The notes under the pieces: generated by a model
Seen by the model: the letters and a program-made list of their open reading frames with translations, nothing else
Told to the model about the DNA's origin: nothing
Database searches by the model: none
In this document: in pieces, positions 1 through 8,223 of the stretch
How positions within the stretch are numbered: position 1 is the stretch's first letter
Layout of the letters: each line of letters starts with the position of its first letter
Assembly (NCBI GenBank): GCA_002733605.1
Contig: NVWK01000007.1
Span: forward strand, 58,927 to 122,926
Origin: Robiginitomaculum sp.
GTDB taxonomy: Bacteria; Pseudomonadota; Alphaproteobacteria; Caulobacterales; Maricaulaceae
Direction of reading: 5' to 3'
Length of the DNA: 64,000 nt
Position numbers and translations under genes: made by a program

Positions 1-1160
1 AGAACCTGCATGAAGGTTTTTACTTCCGTCAAAATCCAGTCAAATGGACGGGTTTTATACCCGGAGTCGGTTTTGCGGGTATTGCCGTGCATTGGATCAC
101 AAGACCAGACCACATGGCGGCCTTCTTTTTGCACTGCACGGGCCAAGGTCGGAAGTTCCTTCGCGACATTCTCGCGCCCATAACGGGCGATCAATGTCAG
201 GCGTCCCGGATCATTGGCCGGGTTCAAGGCGTCAATGAGGCGTAAAAGTTCATCAGGTTGAAGTTCCGGCCCGATTTTAATGGCTAAAGGATTTTCGACC
301 CCTTTTAGGAAGTGCACATGCGCGCCGTCCAATTGCCGTGTCCGATTGCCAATCCACAACATGTGCGCGGATGTGTCATACCAACGCCCTGTCGTACTAT
401 CGATACGGGTCATGGCTTGTTCATAGCCCAGTAACAGCCCTTCATGGCTTGTGTAATATTCGGTCGAGGCCATTTGCGGCGTGCTGTCGGGGGTGACCCC
501 GCAAGCTTCCATAAAGTCCATAGCTTCGGTAATTTTATCGCAAAGTTCCTGATAGCGCTGGGTTTGCTCGCTATTGCTGACAAAACCAAGAGTCCATTTA
601 TGGATATTGCGTAAATTCGCATAGCCACCTGTCGAGAACGCGCGCAGCAGGTTTAAGGTTGCGGCCGCCTGTCCATAGGCTTTCAAAAGCCGCTCGGGAT
701 CGGGCGTGCGCGATTTTGGTGTGAAATCCATGCCATTTATGTTGTCACCACGATAGCTTGGAAGTGTCACCCCGTCGCGAACCTCGATAGGCGAACTGCG
801 CGGTTTCGCAAATTGACCGGCAATCCGGCCGACTTTGACCACGGGCTTGCCGCCGCCATATGTCAACACGACGGCCATTTGCATCATCACGCGGAACATA
901 TCGCGCAGATTGTCAGGATGAAACTCGCGGAAGCTCTCGGCACAATCTCCGCCTTGCATCAAAAAGGCTTTGCCCATGGCCACATCACCCAAGCGTTTTT
1001 TCAGGCGCTGGGCTTCACCAGCAAAAACCAGAGGCGGATACCCACTTAAGGTCGCTTCCACATCTGCCAGATGCTGGGCATCAGGGTAATCTTCCGGGAT
1101 ATGTTTGGCCGGTTTTGTGCGCCAGCTCGACGGAGACCATTTTTGACTTGAGGTGCTCAT
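1..1160 (-). CDS. Class II DAHP synthase, partial (3' end outside window)
   Basis: Class II (plant-type) 3-deoxy-D-arabino-heptulosonate 7-phosphate synthase, condensing phosphoenolpyruvate with erythrose 4-phosphate at the entrance of the cytoplasmic shikimate pathway. The gene runs off the left edge: 386 residues are visible, whereas the family is usually about 450-460 aa, so only the C-terminal end is missing. Translation of the reverse strand gives the family motifs [10 protein letters not shown] near residue 70 and SCDPMHGNT near residue 360, which carry substrate and metal ligands. The start at 1160 ([13 protein letters not shown]) is preceded by an AGGA box about nine bases upstream. 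The 163 bases up to the next, divergent gene probably hold both promoters. Identification is firm; which aro symbol applies is not decidable from sequence. Confidence 0.95.
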   Translation of the reverse strand, partial: MSTSSQKWSPSSWRTKPAKHIPEDYPDAQHLADVEATLSGYPPLVFAGEAQRLKKRLGDVAMGKAFLMQGGDCAESFREFHPDNLRDMFRVMMQMAVVLTYGGGKPVVKVGRIAGQFAKPRSSPIEVRDGVTLPSYRGDNINGMDFTPKSRTPDPERLLKAYGQAAATLNLLRAFSTGGYANLRNIHKWTLGFVSNSEQTQRYQELCDKITEAMDFMEACGVTPDSTPQMASTEYYTSHEGLLLGYEQAMTRIDSTTGRWYDTSAHMLWIGNRTRQLDGAHVHFLKGVENPLAIKIGPELQPDELLRLIDALNPANDPGRLTLIARYGRENVAKELPTLARAVQKEGRHVVWSCDPMHGNTRKTDSGYKTRPFDWILTEVKTFMQV

Positions 1161-1323
1161 GTGCGTATTCCTAAATTTCTTCCATCATAGTTGATCTGGT
1201 TGGTCGATCTGGATAATCGATGGACAAGTCAGCATAAAAGCCCTCATATGGCACAAAATTCAAGCTAAAAAACGAGTTTATGCTGAGATAAAGTCATAAA
1301 TCGGCAAATTTTACGGGGGACAT

Positions 1324-1983
1324 ATGGATTTACAGTCATATTGGTTATGGGGCGCTCTGCTTGGGGCCGTGATTTTCCCTGTTCTGCGGTTGCGGGGGTA
1401 TTCGTCGATACGTCCGTTTGTGAAATCTATTATGGGTGTGTGTCTCGCCGTTTATTGTGTGACCAGCCCGAGCGCACCCGTGATGGTCATGGCTGTCGGA
1501 TTCCTGCTCTCGGCTCTCGGAGATTTCTACCTTGATCTCCCCGAAGACAAAGCCTTCACCCCGGGCCTATTCGCCTTCTTTGCAGCCCACATTGCCTTTG
1601 TCGTGCACCTTTGGCCGATGATGGTGCCTTTACACGCTTTCACAATGAGCGAATACACGATCGTGCTCGTGACGATTGCCCTTAATCTAGGCTTCTTTCT
1701 GTGGCTACGCCCATCCCTTGACAAAGAACTCGTCATTCCCGTTGCCATGTATTCCGTTATTATTTGCCTGATGGGGATTACCGCCTTTACAACCACAGCA
1801 ATGACAGCGCTCATCCCGCTGGGTGCGTTGATGTTTATTGCGTCCGACGTTGTGCTGTCGGTTGAAAAATTCAAGTTCAAACTGCCAATGGGGAAAGAAC
1901 TGAACTGGGTGTTGTATGCGGGTGGTCAGATATTGCTGGCCATCGGGGTTGTGAGTGTGGCGGGCGGCATCGCCGCCCTTTAG
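1324..1983 (+). CDS. YhhN/TMEM86-family membrane protein (lysoplasmalogenase-like)
   Basis: 219-residue integral membrane protein of the YhhN/TMEM86 family. Characterised members hydrolyse the vinyl-ether bond of lysoplasmalogens, but the role in bacteria is poorly known. The sequence is almost entirely hydrophobic helices (about seven or eight) and shows the family signature LLSALGDFYLD around residue 60 followed by the F..G...F...H block (GLFAFFAAHIAF). The start at 1324 has a GGGGGA ribosome site immediately upstream. It is a single gene, diverging from DAHP synthase and converging on gor. Family assignment is good; enzyme activity is inferred from the family only. Confidence 0.8.
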   Translation: MDLQSYWLWGALLGAVIFPVLRLRGYSSIRPFVKSIMGVCLAVYCVTSPSAPVMVMAVGFLLSALGDFYLDLPEDKAFTPGLFAFFAAHIAFVVHLWPMMVPLHAFTMSEYTIVLVTIALNLGFFLWLRPSLDKELVIPVAMYSVIICLMGITAFTTTAMTALIPLGALMFIASDVVLSVEKFKFKLPMGKELNWVLYAGGQILLAIGVVSVAGGIAAL

Positions 1984-1994
1984 AGCTTCATCAA

Positions 1995-3338
1995 TTAAAG
2001 CGTCACCAATTCCTCCGCCAGTGTCGGGTGGACAGCACATGTGGCGTCAAACTGGGCTTTGGTGAGGCCGGCTTTCACGGCAATACCGACAGCTTGAATG
2101 ATTTCACCGGCATAGTCGCCAACAATGTGCACACCGATGACTTTCTCGCGCTTGCCCGTGGTAATCAGTTTCATGAAACACCGGTGCTCGGAACCGGACA
2201 ACAGGTTTTTCATTGGGCGGAAATCGGTTTTGTAGACTTTGATTGTGCGGTATTTAGCCCGTGCTTGGGCTTCGGAGAGGCCGACCGTGCCGACAGGCGG
2301 CATGGTGAACACGGCACTGGGGATATCCGAATGGTCATAGGCGGTCGGGTTGTTTTTATATACGGTTTCAACAAAAGCCATGCCTTCGCGGATCGCAACA
2401 GGGGTCAAATTGACCCGATTGGTGACATCGCCGACCGCGTAGATATGCCCAACATTGGATTTTGACTGGGCGTTCACGATTACAGCCCCCTTCTCGTCCG
2501 ATTTCACACCGGCTTTCTCCAAACCCAGTCCTTGAGTGTTGGGTAGACGGCCTGTGGCCATCATGATTAAATCCGTTCCGGCCTGAAATCCATCTTCGAA
2601 TGTAACCTTAAACCCGTTGCCGATCTTTTTGATCGAAACCGGAGACTGGCCGAATTTAACGTCAATACCATTGCGTATCTGACCTGCCCCGACAGCTTCA
2701 CGCACCTCTTCATCAAAGCCGCGCAACAGCTTGTCTCCGCGGTAAACCTGTGTGGTTTTCGCGCCAAGGCCGGCGAAAATACCGGCAAATTCACTAGCGA
2801 TATATCCGCCGCCAATCACCATGACCCGTTCGGGTAATGTATCAAGGAGGAAAGCCTCGTCAGAGGTGATCGCGTATTCCTTACCCGGCATTTCCGGCAC
2901 AAATGGTGTGCCCCCCGTGGCGATCAGAATATGTTTGGCGGTAATTTCCCTGCCCGACTTCATGAGCCGTAGAGAATGCGGGCCGGTAAATTCGGCCCGT
3001 TCAGAGAAGAAATCAGCGCCGTTGCGCTCTAATACACCTTCGTAAATTGCTGACAATCGGCTGACTTCGGTCTGGATTTCGTCGCGTAAGCTGGCCCAGT
3101 CGAATTTGGCACCCTTAATGCTCCAGCCATAGCCGGACGCTTCTTTCAGGGCTTTGCCGAACTCTGCCCCGTAAACCAGATATTTTTTGGGAACACAGCC
3201 ACGTATGACACAAGTGCCGCCGGCGCGATATTCTTCAGCTACGGCGACTTTCTTACCTAGTCCTGCGGCCAGTCTCGCGGCCCGTACACCGCCAGAACCA
3301 GCACCGATAACAAATAGATCATAATCATAATTACTCAC
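1995..3338 (-). CDS. gor: Glutathione-disulfide reductase
   Basis: FAD- and NADPH-dependent reductase that regenerates reduced glutathione in the cytoplasm. Class I pyridine nucleotide-disulphide oxidoreductase architecture: N-terminal FAD-binding GAGSGG at about residue 12, the redox-active disulphide in GGTCVIRGCVPKK, a second dinucleotide fold GGGYIASEFAG, the FAD site AVGDV, and the C-terminal dimerisation motif HPTLAEEL carrying the catalytic His-Glu pair. I place the start at the GTG at 3338 (VSNYDYDLFVIGAGSGG), giving 447 aa, the usual family length; the frame is open further upstream but that extension lies inside rpiA and is not conserved in character. It overlaps the rpiA stop by eight bases, so it is the last gene of glmU-rpiA-gor. 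Confidence 0.95.
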   Translation of the reverse strand: MSNYDYDLFVIGAGSGGVRAARLAAGLGKKVAVAEEYRAGGTCVIRGCVPKKYLVYGAEFGKALKEASGYGWSIKGAKFDWASLRDEIQTEVSRLSAIYEGVLERNGADFFSERAEFTGPHSLRLMKSGREITAKHILIATGGTPFVPEMPGKEYAITSDEAFLLDTLPERVMVIGGGYIASEFAGIFAGLGAKTTQVYRGDKLLRGFDEEVREAVGAGQIRNGIDVKFGQSPVSIKKIGNGFKVTFEDGFQAGTDLIMMATGRLPNTQGLGLEKAGVKSDEKGAVIVNAQSKSNVGHIYAVGDVTNRVNLTPVAIREGMAFVETVYKNNPTAYDHSDIPSAVFTMPPVGTVGLSEAQARAKYRTIKVYKTDFRPMKNLLSGSEHRCFMKLITTGKREKVIGVHIVGDYAGEIIQAVGIAVKAGLTKAQFDATCAVHPTLAEELVTL

Positions 3339-4035
3339 GGACAATCTCCATAACTTTTGCAATTTCCTCTTCACCAATGATGATTGTATCAGCAAGATCA
3401 ATGAATAGACCATGCTCCACGACACCTGGTATAGAGACAAGTAAACTTGCTGTGAGACGGGGGTCAGGAATGCTGGTGCAGGCACAATCGAGGATGTAAT
3501 GCCCGCCGTCCGTTACCAACGGGCCTTTCCCGTTCTTTATTTGACGTAGTGTCGTTGAGGCGGTTTTACAACCCGCTTGCATTAAAGCTGTGTAAATCCG
3601 CTCGGCCGTGAGGGCCATCGCGAACGGATCAACTTCGACGGGGAGCGCAAATGCGCCCAGTGTCTTTACCATTTTCGTACCGTCGACAATAACGACCATA
3701 TGCTCGGAACTGTCCGCAATGATTTTCTCGCGCAACAGGCAGGCACCGCCACCCTTGATCATCTGGAAATTCTCGTCGACCTCATCCGCACCATCAATGG
3801 TAAGATGGATACGTTCAACCTTGTCGGGATCAAGGAGAGGCACGCCGAATTTCTTGGCGCAATCGGCTGTCCCTTGTGAGGTCGGTACGCCTTGCACTTT
3901 GAAACCATGCGCAATTTTTTCCCCTAAAAGTTCGATAAATATCTCGGCCGTAGAGCCAGACCCCAGCCCCAGAACCATGCCGTCTTCGACCATGTCCAGT
4001 GCCGCAATGGCAGCGTTTGTTTTTGCCTTGCTCAT
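3331..4035 (-). CDS. rpiA: Ribose-5-phosphate isomerase A
   Basis: Interconverts ribose 5-phosphate and ribulose 5-phosphate in the pentose phosphate pathway. 234 residues, standard for RpiA. Family motifs are all visible: LGLGSGSTAE (phosphate loop), DGADEVD (catalytic aspartates), and KGGGACLLREKI with the catalytic lysine and glutamate region. The chosen start MSKAKTNAAIAAL at 4035 sits one base after the glmU stop codon and just behind a GGATAAATAGG ribosome site; an upstream in-frame start would lie inside the lysine-rich tail of glmU and is rejected. Tight spacing implies cotranscription with glmU and gor, which may link NADPH supply from the pentose pathway with glutathione reduction. 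Confidence 0.96.
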   Translation of the reverse strand: MSKAKTNAAIAALDMVEDGMVLGLGSGSTAEIFIELLGEKIAHGFKVQGVPTSQGTADCAKKFGVPLLDPDKVERIHLTIDGADEVDENFQMIKGGGACLLREKIIADSSEHMVVIVDGTKMVKTLGAFALPVEVDPFAMALTAERIYTALMQAGCKTASTTLRQIKNGKGPLVTDGGHYILDCACTSIPDPRLTASLLVSIPGVVEHGLFIDLADTIIIGEEEIAKVMEIVRE

Positions 4036-4036
4036 C

Positions 4037-5410
4037 CTATTTATCCTTTTTGTTTTTTTGACGTTTCTCTTTTTGGCGTTTTTCCTGGGCAGTACGGTAG
4101 CGTTTGGCCCAGCCTTCTTTATTGGTTTGGGGGGCACGCCCGAGAGCCAATGCATCTTCGGGCACGTCTTTGGTGATCACCCCACCCGTTGCCAGATATG
4201 CACCTGCCCCGATTGTCACCGGCGCAATGATCGAAGAGTGGGTACCGATAAAGGCCCCATCGCCAATGATAGTTTGATGCTTGCGATATCCATCGTAATT
4301 ACAGGTGATTGTGCCCGCACCGACATTGACATTCTCGCCGATTTTTGAATCACCTATGTACGATAAGTGACTGATTTTACTTCCTTTTCCGATGTCCGAC
4401 TGTTTGATTTCGACAAAATTTCCGGCCTTGGATCCTTCAGCTAAATTCGCGCCGGGACGCAGGCGGGCAAAGGGGCCAATTTGTGTATTCGGGCCGACAT
4501 GCGCACCTTCAATATGGCAGAACGGATGGATCACAGCTCCGGTTTCCACATGCACACCAACGCCGAAAACAACATTTGCGCCAATATCTGCATCAGGCTC
4601 GATATATGTATCCCACGCGAAATAAATGCTTTCAGGATCGCGCAGCGTGACACCATTATCCATCATAAGCGCACGCATTCTTTGTTGAAACGCTTGCTCG
4701 GCCAAGGCCAGATCGGTGCGGGAATTTACCCCTAAAACTTCATCAGCAGAGGCTTGAACGGCAACGGCTTTCTTGCCTAACCCCCGGGTGATTTCGATAA
4801 CGTCCGTTAGATAATATTCACCTTTGGAATTGTTATTTGTCACCTTGGCCAAAGCGTTGAACATATGAGTGCACTGTGCTGCCAACATGCCGGAATTACA
4901 AAAATCAACTGCAAGCTCTGCCGGGCTAGCTTCCTTGGCTTCGACAATTTTTAACAGCTCGCCGTTTTCGACAATCAGGCGCCCATAACTGCCGGGATCA
5001 TCCGGCACAAATCCTACGGCGACAACATCTGCGCCCGCCTCAAGCGCTTTGAAGGACGCGGCCACGGTTTCCTCGCGGATTAAAGGCGCGTCTGCGCACA
5101 ATACAATCACATTGCCTTCGAAACCCGAAAGGGCGTCTTTGGCGGCCAGAACGGCATCAGCCGTGCCAAGTTGTGGCTCCTGCACTGCAATTTCAAGCCC
5201 AAGTTGCTCGGCCTCTGCGCGAACATCCGCGTTCATTTCTCCGACGACTGCAATGATTTTTTCAGCGCCTACGCTGCGGGCTAGATCGGCAACCCATGCC
5301 AGCATGGAACGCCCCCCGACATGATGTAGGACTTTCGAGCGCGAAGACTTCATGCGTGTGCTCTTACCAGCAGCTAAAATGACGGCGGCACGTTTTTGGG
5401 AAATAGTCAT
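4037..5410 (-). CDS. glmU: Bifunctional GlmU: GlcNAc-1-phosphate uridyltransferase / glucosamine-1-phosphate acetyltransferase
   Basis: Makes UDP-N-acetylglucosamine, precursor of peptidoglycan and lipid A. 457 residues. The N-terminal Rossmann-like uridyltransferase domain starts with LAAGKSTRMKSSRSKVLH, and has the aspartate site LCADAPL near residue 105. The C-terminal half is a left-handed beta helix of hexapeptide repeats, including IEGAHVGPNTQIGPFARLRPG, NFVEIKQSDIG and GAGTITCNYDG, where acetyl-CoA is used. The extreme C-terminus is a lysine/glutamine-rich tail (KRQKEKRQKNKKDK) that I would not expect to be conserved. First gene of the glmU-rpiA-gor unit; its promoter should lie in the 140 bases shared with the divergent phosphatase gene. 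Confidence 0.97.
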   Translation of the reverse strand: MTISQKRAAVILAAGKSTRMKSSRSKVLHHVGGRSMLAWVADLARSVGAEKIIAVVGEMNADVRAEAEQLGLEIAVQEPQLGTADAVLAAKDALSGFEGNVIVLCADAPLIREETVAASFKALEAGADVVAVGFVPDDPGSYGRLIVENGELLKIVEAKEASPAELAVDFCNSGMLAAQCTHMFNALAKVTNNNSKGEYYLTDVIEITRGLGKKAVAVQASADEVLGVNSRTDLALAEQAFQQRMRALMMDNGVTLRDPESIYFAWDTYIEPDADIGANVVFGVGVHVETGAVIHPFCHIEGAHVGPNTQIGPFARLRPGANLAEGSKAGNFVEIKQSDIGKGSKISHLSYIGDSKIGENVNVGAGTITCNYDGYRKHQTIIGDGAFIGTHSSIIAPVTIGAGAYLATGGVITKDVPEDALALGRAPQTNKEGWAKRYRTAQEKRQKEKRQKNKKDK

Positions 5411-5411
5411 C

Positions 5412-5451
5412 GAAACTCCATTTGCTTCGCGGAAACTCCATTTGCTTCGCG
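5412..5451. repeat. Perfect 20-bp tandem duplication between glmU and gph
   Basis: The 20-base unit GAAACTCCATTTGCTTCGCG occurs twice back to back (5412-5431 and 5432-5451), immediately upstream of the glmU start. Exact identity suggests a recent slippage event. It pushes the glmU promoter or leader away from the start codon by one unit. Similar exact duplications occur near 8195 and 56670. Confidence 0.9.
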
Positions 5452-5490
5452 CTTTTGATTCGCACTTGATTCGTACTATGGTTCTTTGGC

Positions 5491-5510
5491 TGTTTATCCG
5501 AGTATAAACA
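5491..5510. promoter_or_regulatory. 7-bp inverted repeat in the glmU/gph divergent promoter region
   Basis: TGTTTAT and ATAAACA flank a six-base spacer (CCGAGT), forming a perfect dyad between two divergent genes. It has no T-tract, so it is not an intrinsic terminator in either direction. It could be an operator or part of a promoter; no regulator can be named from sequence. Confidence 0.35.
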
Positions 5511-5550
5511 GGAATGCACGATTCGTTTACTGCAAATACGGGACAAAATT

Positions 5551-6240
5551 ATGGCAAGCAGACTGAATGCCGTTTCACTGAGCTTTGATCTGGACGGGAC
5601 ATTGGTGGATACAGCCCCGGATTTGATACGGGTTTTAAATGAAGTGATCGCCGAAGACGGGCTAACGCCCATTCCTGTGGAAAAAGCACGGCATCTGATC
5701 GGGTATGGATCCATGGCGCTGATTAAAAAAGCTTATGAGGGCACAGATACCGCCTTAAGCGAACCACGGGCTCTCGTCTTACAAAAACAATTTTTAGGTT
5801 TATACGCGCAGGATTTGTCGCGTTTATCGCGACCCTACCCCGGTGTGGTGGAGGTTTTGGCCGAACTGAAACGGGCGGGTGCACATTTGTCCGTCTGTAC
5901 AAACAAGCCGGGAGCTATGGCGCGCCCACTGCTGCAACAACTAGGTCTCAGTGGCTTCTTTGACCGGGTTGTCGGCGCAAATGACACAAAATTATGCAAA
6001 CCGGCGGCGCAACATATTTTTGATGCTGTCGGGCATCGCGGCACAAAACCGATTGTTATGATAGGAGATGGAGCACCGGACGTATATGCGGCGAGAGCGG
6101 CAAAAATACCCGTTATTCTCATGAGTTATGGATACTGCCCCGTATCCGTACATACATTTGGAGCGGATGTTGTTCTACGATCTTTCCGTGAACTTCCATC
6201 CGCTCTCAAAATTATTTTAGGAACACAGCCTAAAGATTAG
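5551..6240 (+). CDS. gph: HAD-family phosphatase, phosphoglycolate phosphatase-like
   Basis: Haloacid dehalogenase superfamily hydrolase, most like phosphoglycolate phosphatase, which clears 2-phosphoglycolate formed by DNA repair or metabolism. 229 residues. Motif I is FDLDGTLVDTAPD at residue 11, with both catalytic aspartates; motif II is the CTNKPG block near residue 115; the lysine of motif III lies in DTKLCKPAA; motif IV is IGDGAPDVYAARAA, where the usual GDS is GDG but the key aspartates remain. The cap domain between motifs I and II is of the C1 type. A GGGACA box precedes the ATG at 5551. It converges with the small gene at 6237-6437, the two stop codons overlapping. The exact substrate is inferred. 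Confidence 0.8.
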   Translation: MASRLNAVSLSFDLDGTLVDTAPDLIRVLNEVIAEDGLTPIPVEKARHLIGYGSMALIKKAYEGTDTALSEPRALVLQKQFLGLYAQDLSRLSRPYPGVVEVLAELKRAGAHLSVCTNKPGAMARPLLQQLGLSGFFDRVVGANDTKLCKPAAQHIFDAVGHRGTKPIVMIGDGAPDVYAARAAKIPVILMSYGYCPVSVHTFGADVVLRSFRELPSALKIILGTQPKD

Positions 6241-6437
6241 GCAAAGTTCTCCGTATTGGTCATAGGCACGCCATTGACCATGTTTGAACGTACATCCGTA
6301 CGCGCCGAGCGCATTGACGCCAAAAAGGCACCTTGCACAAGGTTGATAGATACAGGGCGGCCACGATCTGCCCAATAGTCTTCAATTTGCTTTTTGATGC
6401 GTTCAGCACCTTCACGTGTACAATAATCACCAGTCAT
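6237..6437 (-). CDS. Small conserved-type hypothetical protein (66 aa)
   Basis: 66-residue basic/acidic soluble protein beginning MTGDYCTREGAERIKKQIEDYW. I recognise the general pattern (TREGAERL..I..YW..RG followed by a RSARTDVRSNMVNG segment) as that of short uncharacterised proteins common in Alphaproteobacteria, but no function is known to me. A CGAGG ribosome site lies eight bases before the ATG at 6437, and an AT-rich promoter-like region lies beyond. Its stop overlaps the stop of the convergent gph gene. No membrane segment or signal peptide; one cysteine at position 6. Likely a real gene rather than a chance frame because of the ribosome site, composition and family resemblance. Confidence 0.6.
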   Translation of the reverse strand: MTGDYCTREGAERIKKQIEDYWADRGRPVSINLVQGAFLASMRSARTDVRSNMVNGVPMTNTENFA

Positions 6438-6744
6438 AATAACCTCGTTAATAACCGCGCTCCGTCCCTGAAGTGCGGGTGGTAAAAGACCCCCTCGGAT
6501 AGCTTCTATATAATCGCTATATATTAGCTATTCAAGAATATTATTAGTTTTAATTATATATTTTTGGTAAGGTTCTAAATATGTATCCTGTTCATATTAG
6601 GTTCAGGAAAGGGTAATTTTCCTATATTACTGCATTTTAATGATATTAAGCCCCATATATTGGGAAAATACATTTTCTCTCTATACAAATATGCAAAAGC
6701 ATATTATTTGTTTATTTTATATTCATCTTAAAAGGGAGGGTTAT
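6438..6744. other. AT-rich divergent intergenic region
   Basis: About 300 bases between the small gene and the HTH regulator. The part from roughly 6500 to 6720 is conspicuously richer in A and T than its surroundings (TATATAATCGCTATATATTAG near 6505, many runs of T). It can be read as an open frame upstream of the regulator, but that extension encodes low-complexity sequence and has no ribosome site, so I treat it as promoter DNA for both flanking genes. No RNA gene or strong dyad was recognised. Confidence 0.5.
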
Positions 6745-7368
6745 GTGGAATCTGTAGGTGAGAGAATAAAGAAGACCCGGCTGTCACAAGGGTTGTCACA
6801 AGTAGAACTGGCGATTGCAGCCGATGTGAGCCAGCCGACAGTCGCGAATTGGGAGAATGATTCCCACGCACCGCGTCAACGCGCACTCAACAGGCTTGCC
6901 GGCATTTTAAAAATTTCGACACATTGGCTGTTAAGCGGGGACGAGGGCCAAAACGGTCAGAACCTCCCGACTCGGCAATATCTGGACACACCGATCCAGC
7001 ACGTCCCGATTATTGCCTGGCCGCTCTATGACGATGTATATGACAAGGGCGTGAAATCTGGCCCGGTGCATGATTATTTGGCAATTTCGACGAATGCACA
7101 GCAGCCATTTGCGCTTATTGCCAATGATCCGGCAATGGCGGCCTACTTCCCGATCGGCGCGGCGATCATTTTTGACGCGACACCGGGGGAGTTGGACGAG
7201 GGGAGTTGCTATTTGTTTGCCAGAGAAGCGCAAATTATCTTGCGGCGCTGGCAAAGCATGCCTGAGCGCTTAGAAGCCCTGCCCAATCACTCGGCTGTCG
7301 ATGCCGATTTTGTCAACCAGCGCCCTGTACCGCTGGCAAAGGCGCTCCTGTCTGTGAGACGGTATTAG
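6745..7368 (+). CDS. XRE-family HTH regulator with degenerate LexA/S24-like C-terminal domain
   Basis: 207-residue repressor-like DNA-binding protein. Residues about 5-60 are a helix-turn-helix of the Cro/CI type (GERIKKTRLSQGLSQVELA, then VSQPTVANWENDSHAP). The C-terminal half resembles a LexA/CI S24 domain, but the catalytic serine normally in GDSM is replaced (ANDPAM) and the lysine position reads LRRW, so self-cleavage is not expected. I chose the GTG at 6745 because AAAGGGAGGG lies four bases upstream and the protein then begins directly with the HTH; an upstream ATG at 6640 would add an AT-rich, low-complexity leader. Stand-alone gene with no phage genes near, so probably a domesticated regulator; targets unknown. 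Confidence 0.75.
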   Translation: MESVGERIKKTRLSQGLSQVELAIAADVSQPTVANWENDSHAPRQRALNRLAGILKISTHWLLSGDEGQNGQNLPTRQYLDTPIQHVPIIAWPLYDDVYDKGVKSGPVHDYLAISTNAQQPFALIANDPAMAAYFPIGAAIIFDATPGELDEGSCYLFAREAQIILRRWQSMPERLEALPNHSAVDADFVNQRPVPLAKALLSVRRY

Positions 7369-7384
7369 TGATTATCCCGGAGTG

Positions 7385-8197
7385 TTAGTCGCTCATGGAT
7401 TCCAAGTTGGCACCCGCCTGCTTTACGGCCGCTTCGAAGCGGTCTTCGGCGGAGGCGAGGTTTTTCTTGGGGTCTTGGTAATAAGCTGTCATTTTCATAA
7501 GCTTCATCATCAGGCCATTTAAGAAACGTCCCCAAAATTTCATCGGGCGGTCAAAATCGAACAACAGGATGACCCGTTCTTCGTCGGTATCGTTCCAGAC
7601 TTCGTGTTCATAGGTATCATCAAGGACAAACACCTTACCTGCCTGCCAAGGCCTGATCTCGCTATCAACCCGAATACGGCATTTCTCGAAATCCTTGGGA
7701 ATAATCAAACCAAGATGGGCCCGCAATATCCCCCGCGTCACCCCTTTATGGGCTGGAATATGATAGCCCGGTGCCAGAATAGAGAACCATGCGGTTTGTA
7801 AGTTTGGAATGCTTTCAAGCAATTTCGCAGATACGGGCGTCAGAGCCGTGTTTTTCTCAAGCCGTGTCCCGAAACCATAGAGAACGAATGTTTTCCACTG
7901 GTTCTTTTTGGCGATCCGGTATTGGTCCGGCGAAATATCTTCAAACCCCGGAATATCATCGCGAAATTTAAGCACAGCCTGTGCTTCTTTCTCGATGGCT
8001 TGCCAATGCTCTTCAAATTGCGGCAAGAAATCAAAATGATCCACAGACACAAATGGGGTCGTGGGCACAAGAGATTGCTTTGTTTGAATATTGGAAACCG
8101 TCAGGAGAGCCTTCTTGCCAAATTTCTTTATAAAACGACGGCGCCCGCCCGAAATGGATTTAGGACGGTCGGGAGCCGGAATGTCAGCATTTGCCAT
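7385..8197 (-). CDS. Aspartyl/asparaginyl beta-hydroxylase family dioxygenase (LpxO-like)
   Basis: Fe(II)/2-oxoglutarate dioxygenase of the aspartyl/asparaginyl beta-hydroxylase family, 270 residues. The best known bacterial relatives (LpxO) 2-hydroxylate a fatty acyl chain of lipid A at the inner membrane. The metal and co-substrate motifs are visible: PAHKGVTRGILRAHLGL, and YEHEVWNDTDEERVILLFDFDRP, with the two histidines and the arginine in place. The hydrophobic stretch RFLNGLMMKLMKM near the C-terminus may contact the membrane. It lies 22 bases behind cfa at the end of the leftward sphingolipid operon, so hydroxylation of a lipid acyl chain (lipid A or ceramide) is a reasonable inference, not shown. 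Its start region overlaps a duplicated 13-base element. Confidence 0.8.
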   Translation of the reverse strand: MANADIPAPDRPKSISGGRRRFIKKFGKKALLTVSNIQTKQSLVPTTPFVSVDHFDFLPQFEEHWQAIEKEAQAVLKFRDDIPGFEDISPDQYRIAKKNQWKTFVLYGFGTRLEKNTALTPVSAKLLESIPNLQTAWFSILAPGYHIPAHKGVTRGILRAHLGLIIPKDFEKCRIRVDSEIRPWQAGKVFVLDDTYEHEVWNDTDEERVILLFDFDRPMKFWGRFLNGLMMKLMKMTAYYQDPKKNLASAEDRFEAAVKQAGANLESMSD

Positions 8198-8223
8198 ATT
8201 TGCCTACCTGCATATTTGCCTAC
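8195..8223. repeat. 13-bp direct repeat duplicating a ribosome-site/start element
   Basis: CATATTTGCCTAC occurs at 8195-8207 and again at 8211-8223. On the coding (reverse) strand each copy reads GTAGGCAAATATG, i.e. a GTAGG box plus an ATG. The inner copy gives the start of the LpxO-like gene; the outer ATG (8213) is in another frame and stops quickly. It coincides with the cfa stop codon, so the duplication lengthened the gene junction by 16 bases. Confidence 0.8.

Noticed and set aside
2028..2465. 145-codon plus-strand open frame opposite gor
   Set aside because: Antisense shadow of the gor C-terminal domain, composition typical of complementary-strand reading.
3339..3485. 49-residue N-terminal extension of gor
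   Set aside because: It is rpiA coding DNA in another frame; the GTG at 3338 gives the family-standard N-terminus.
3608..4348. 246-codon plus-strand open frame opposite rpiA and glmU
   Set aside because: Lies fully antisense to two unmistakable genes; its product is low-complexity Ser/Pro/Phe-rich sequence with no ribosome site.
6640..6744. 35-residue N-terminal extension of the HTH regulator
   Set aside because: AT-rich low-complexity sequence without ribosome site; the GTG at 6745 has an excellent one.
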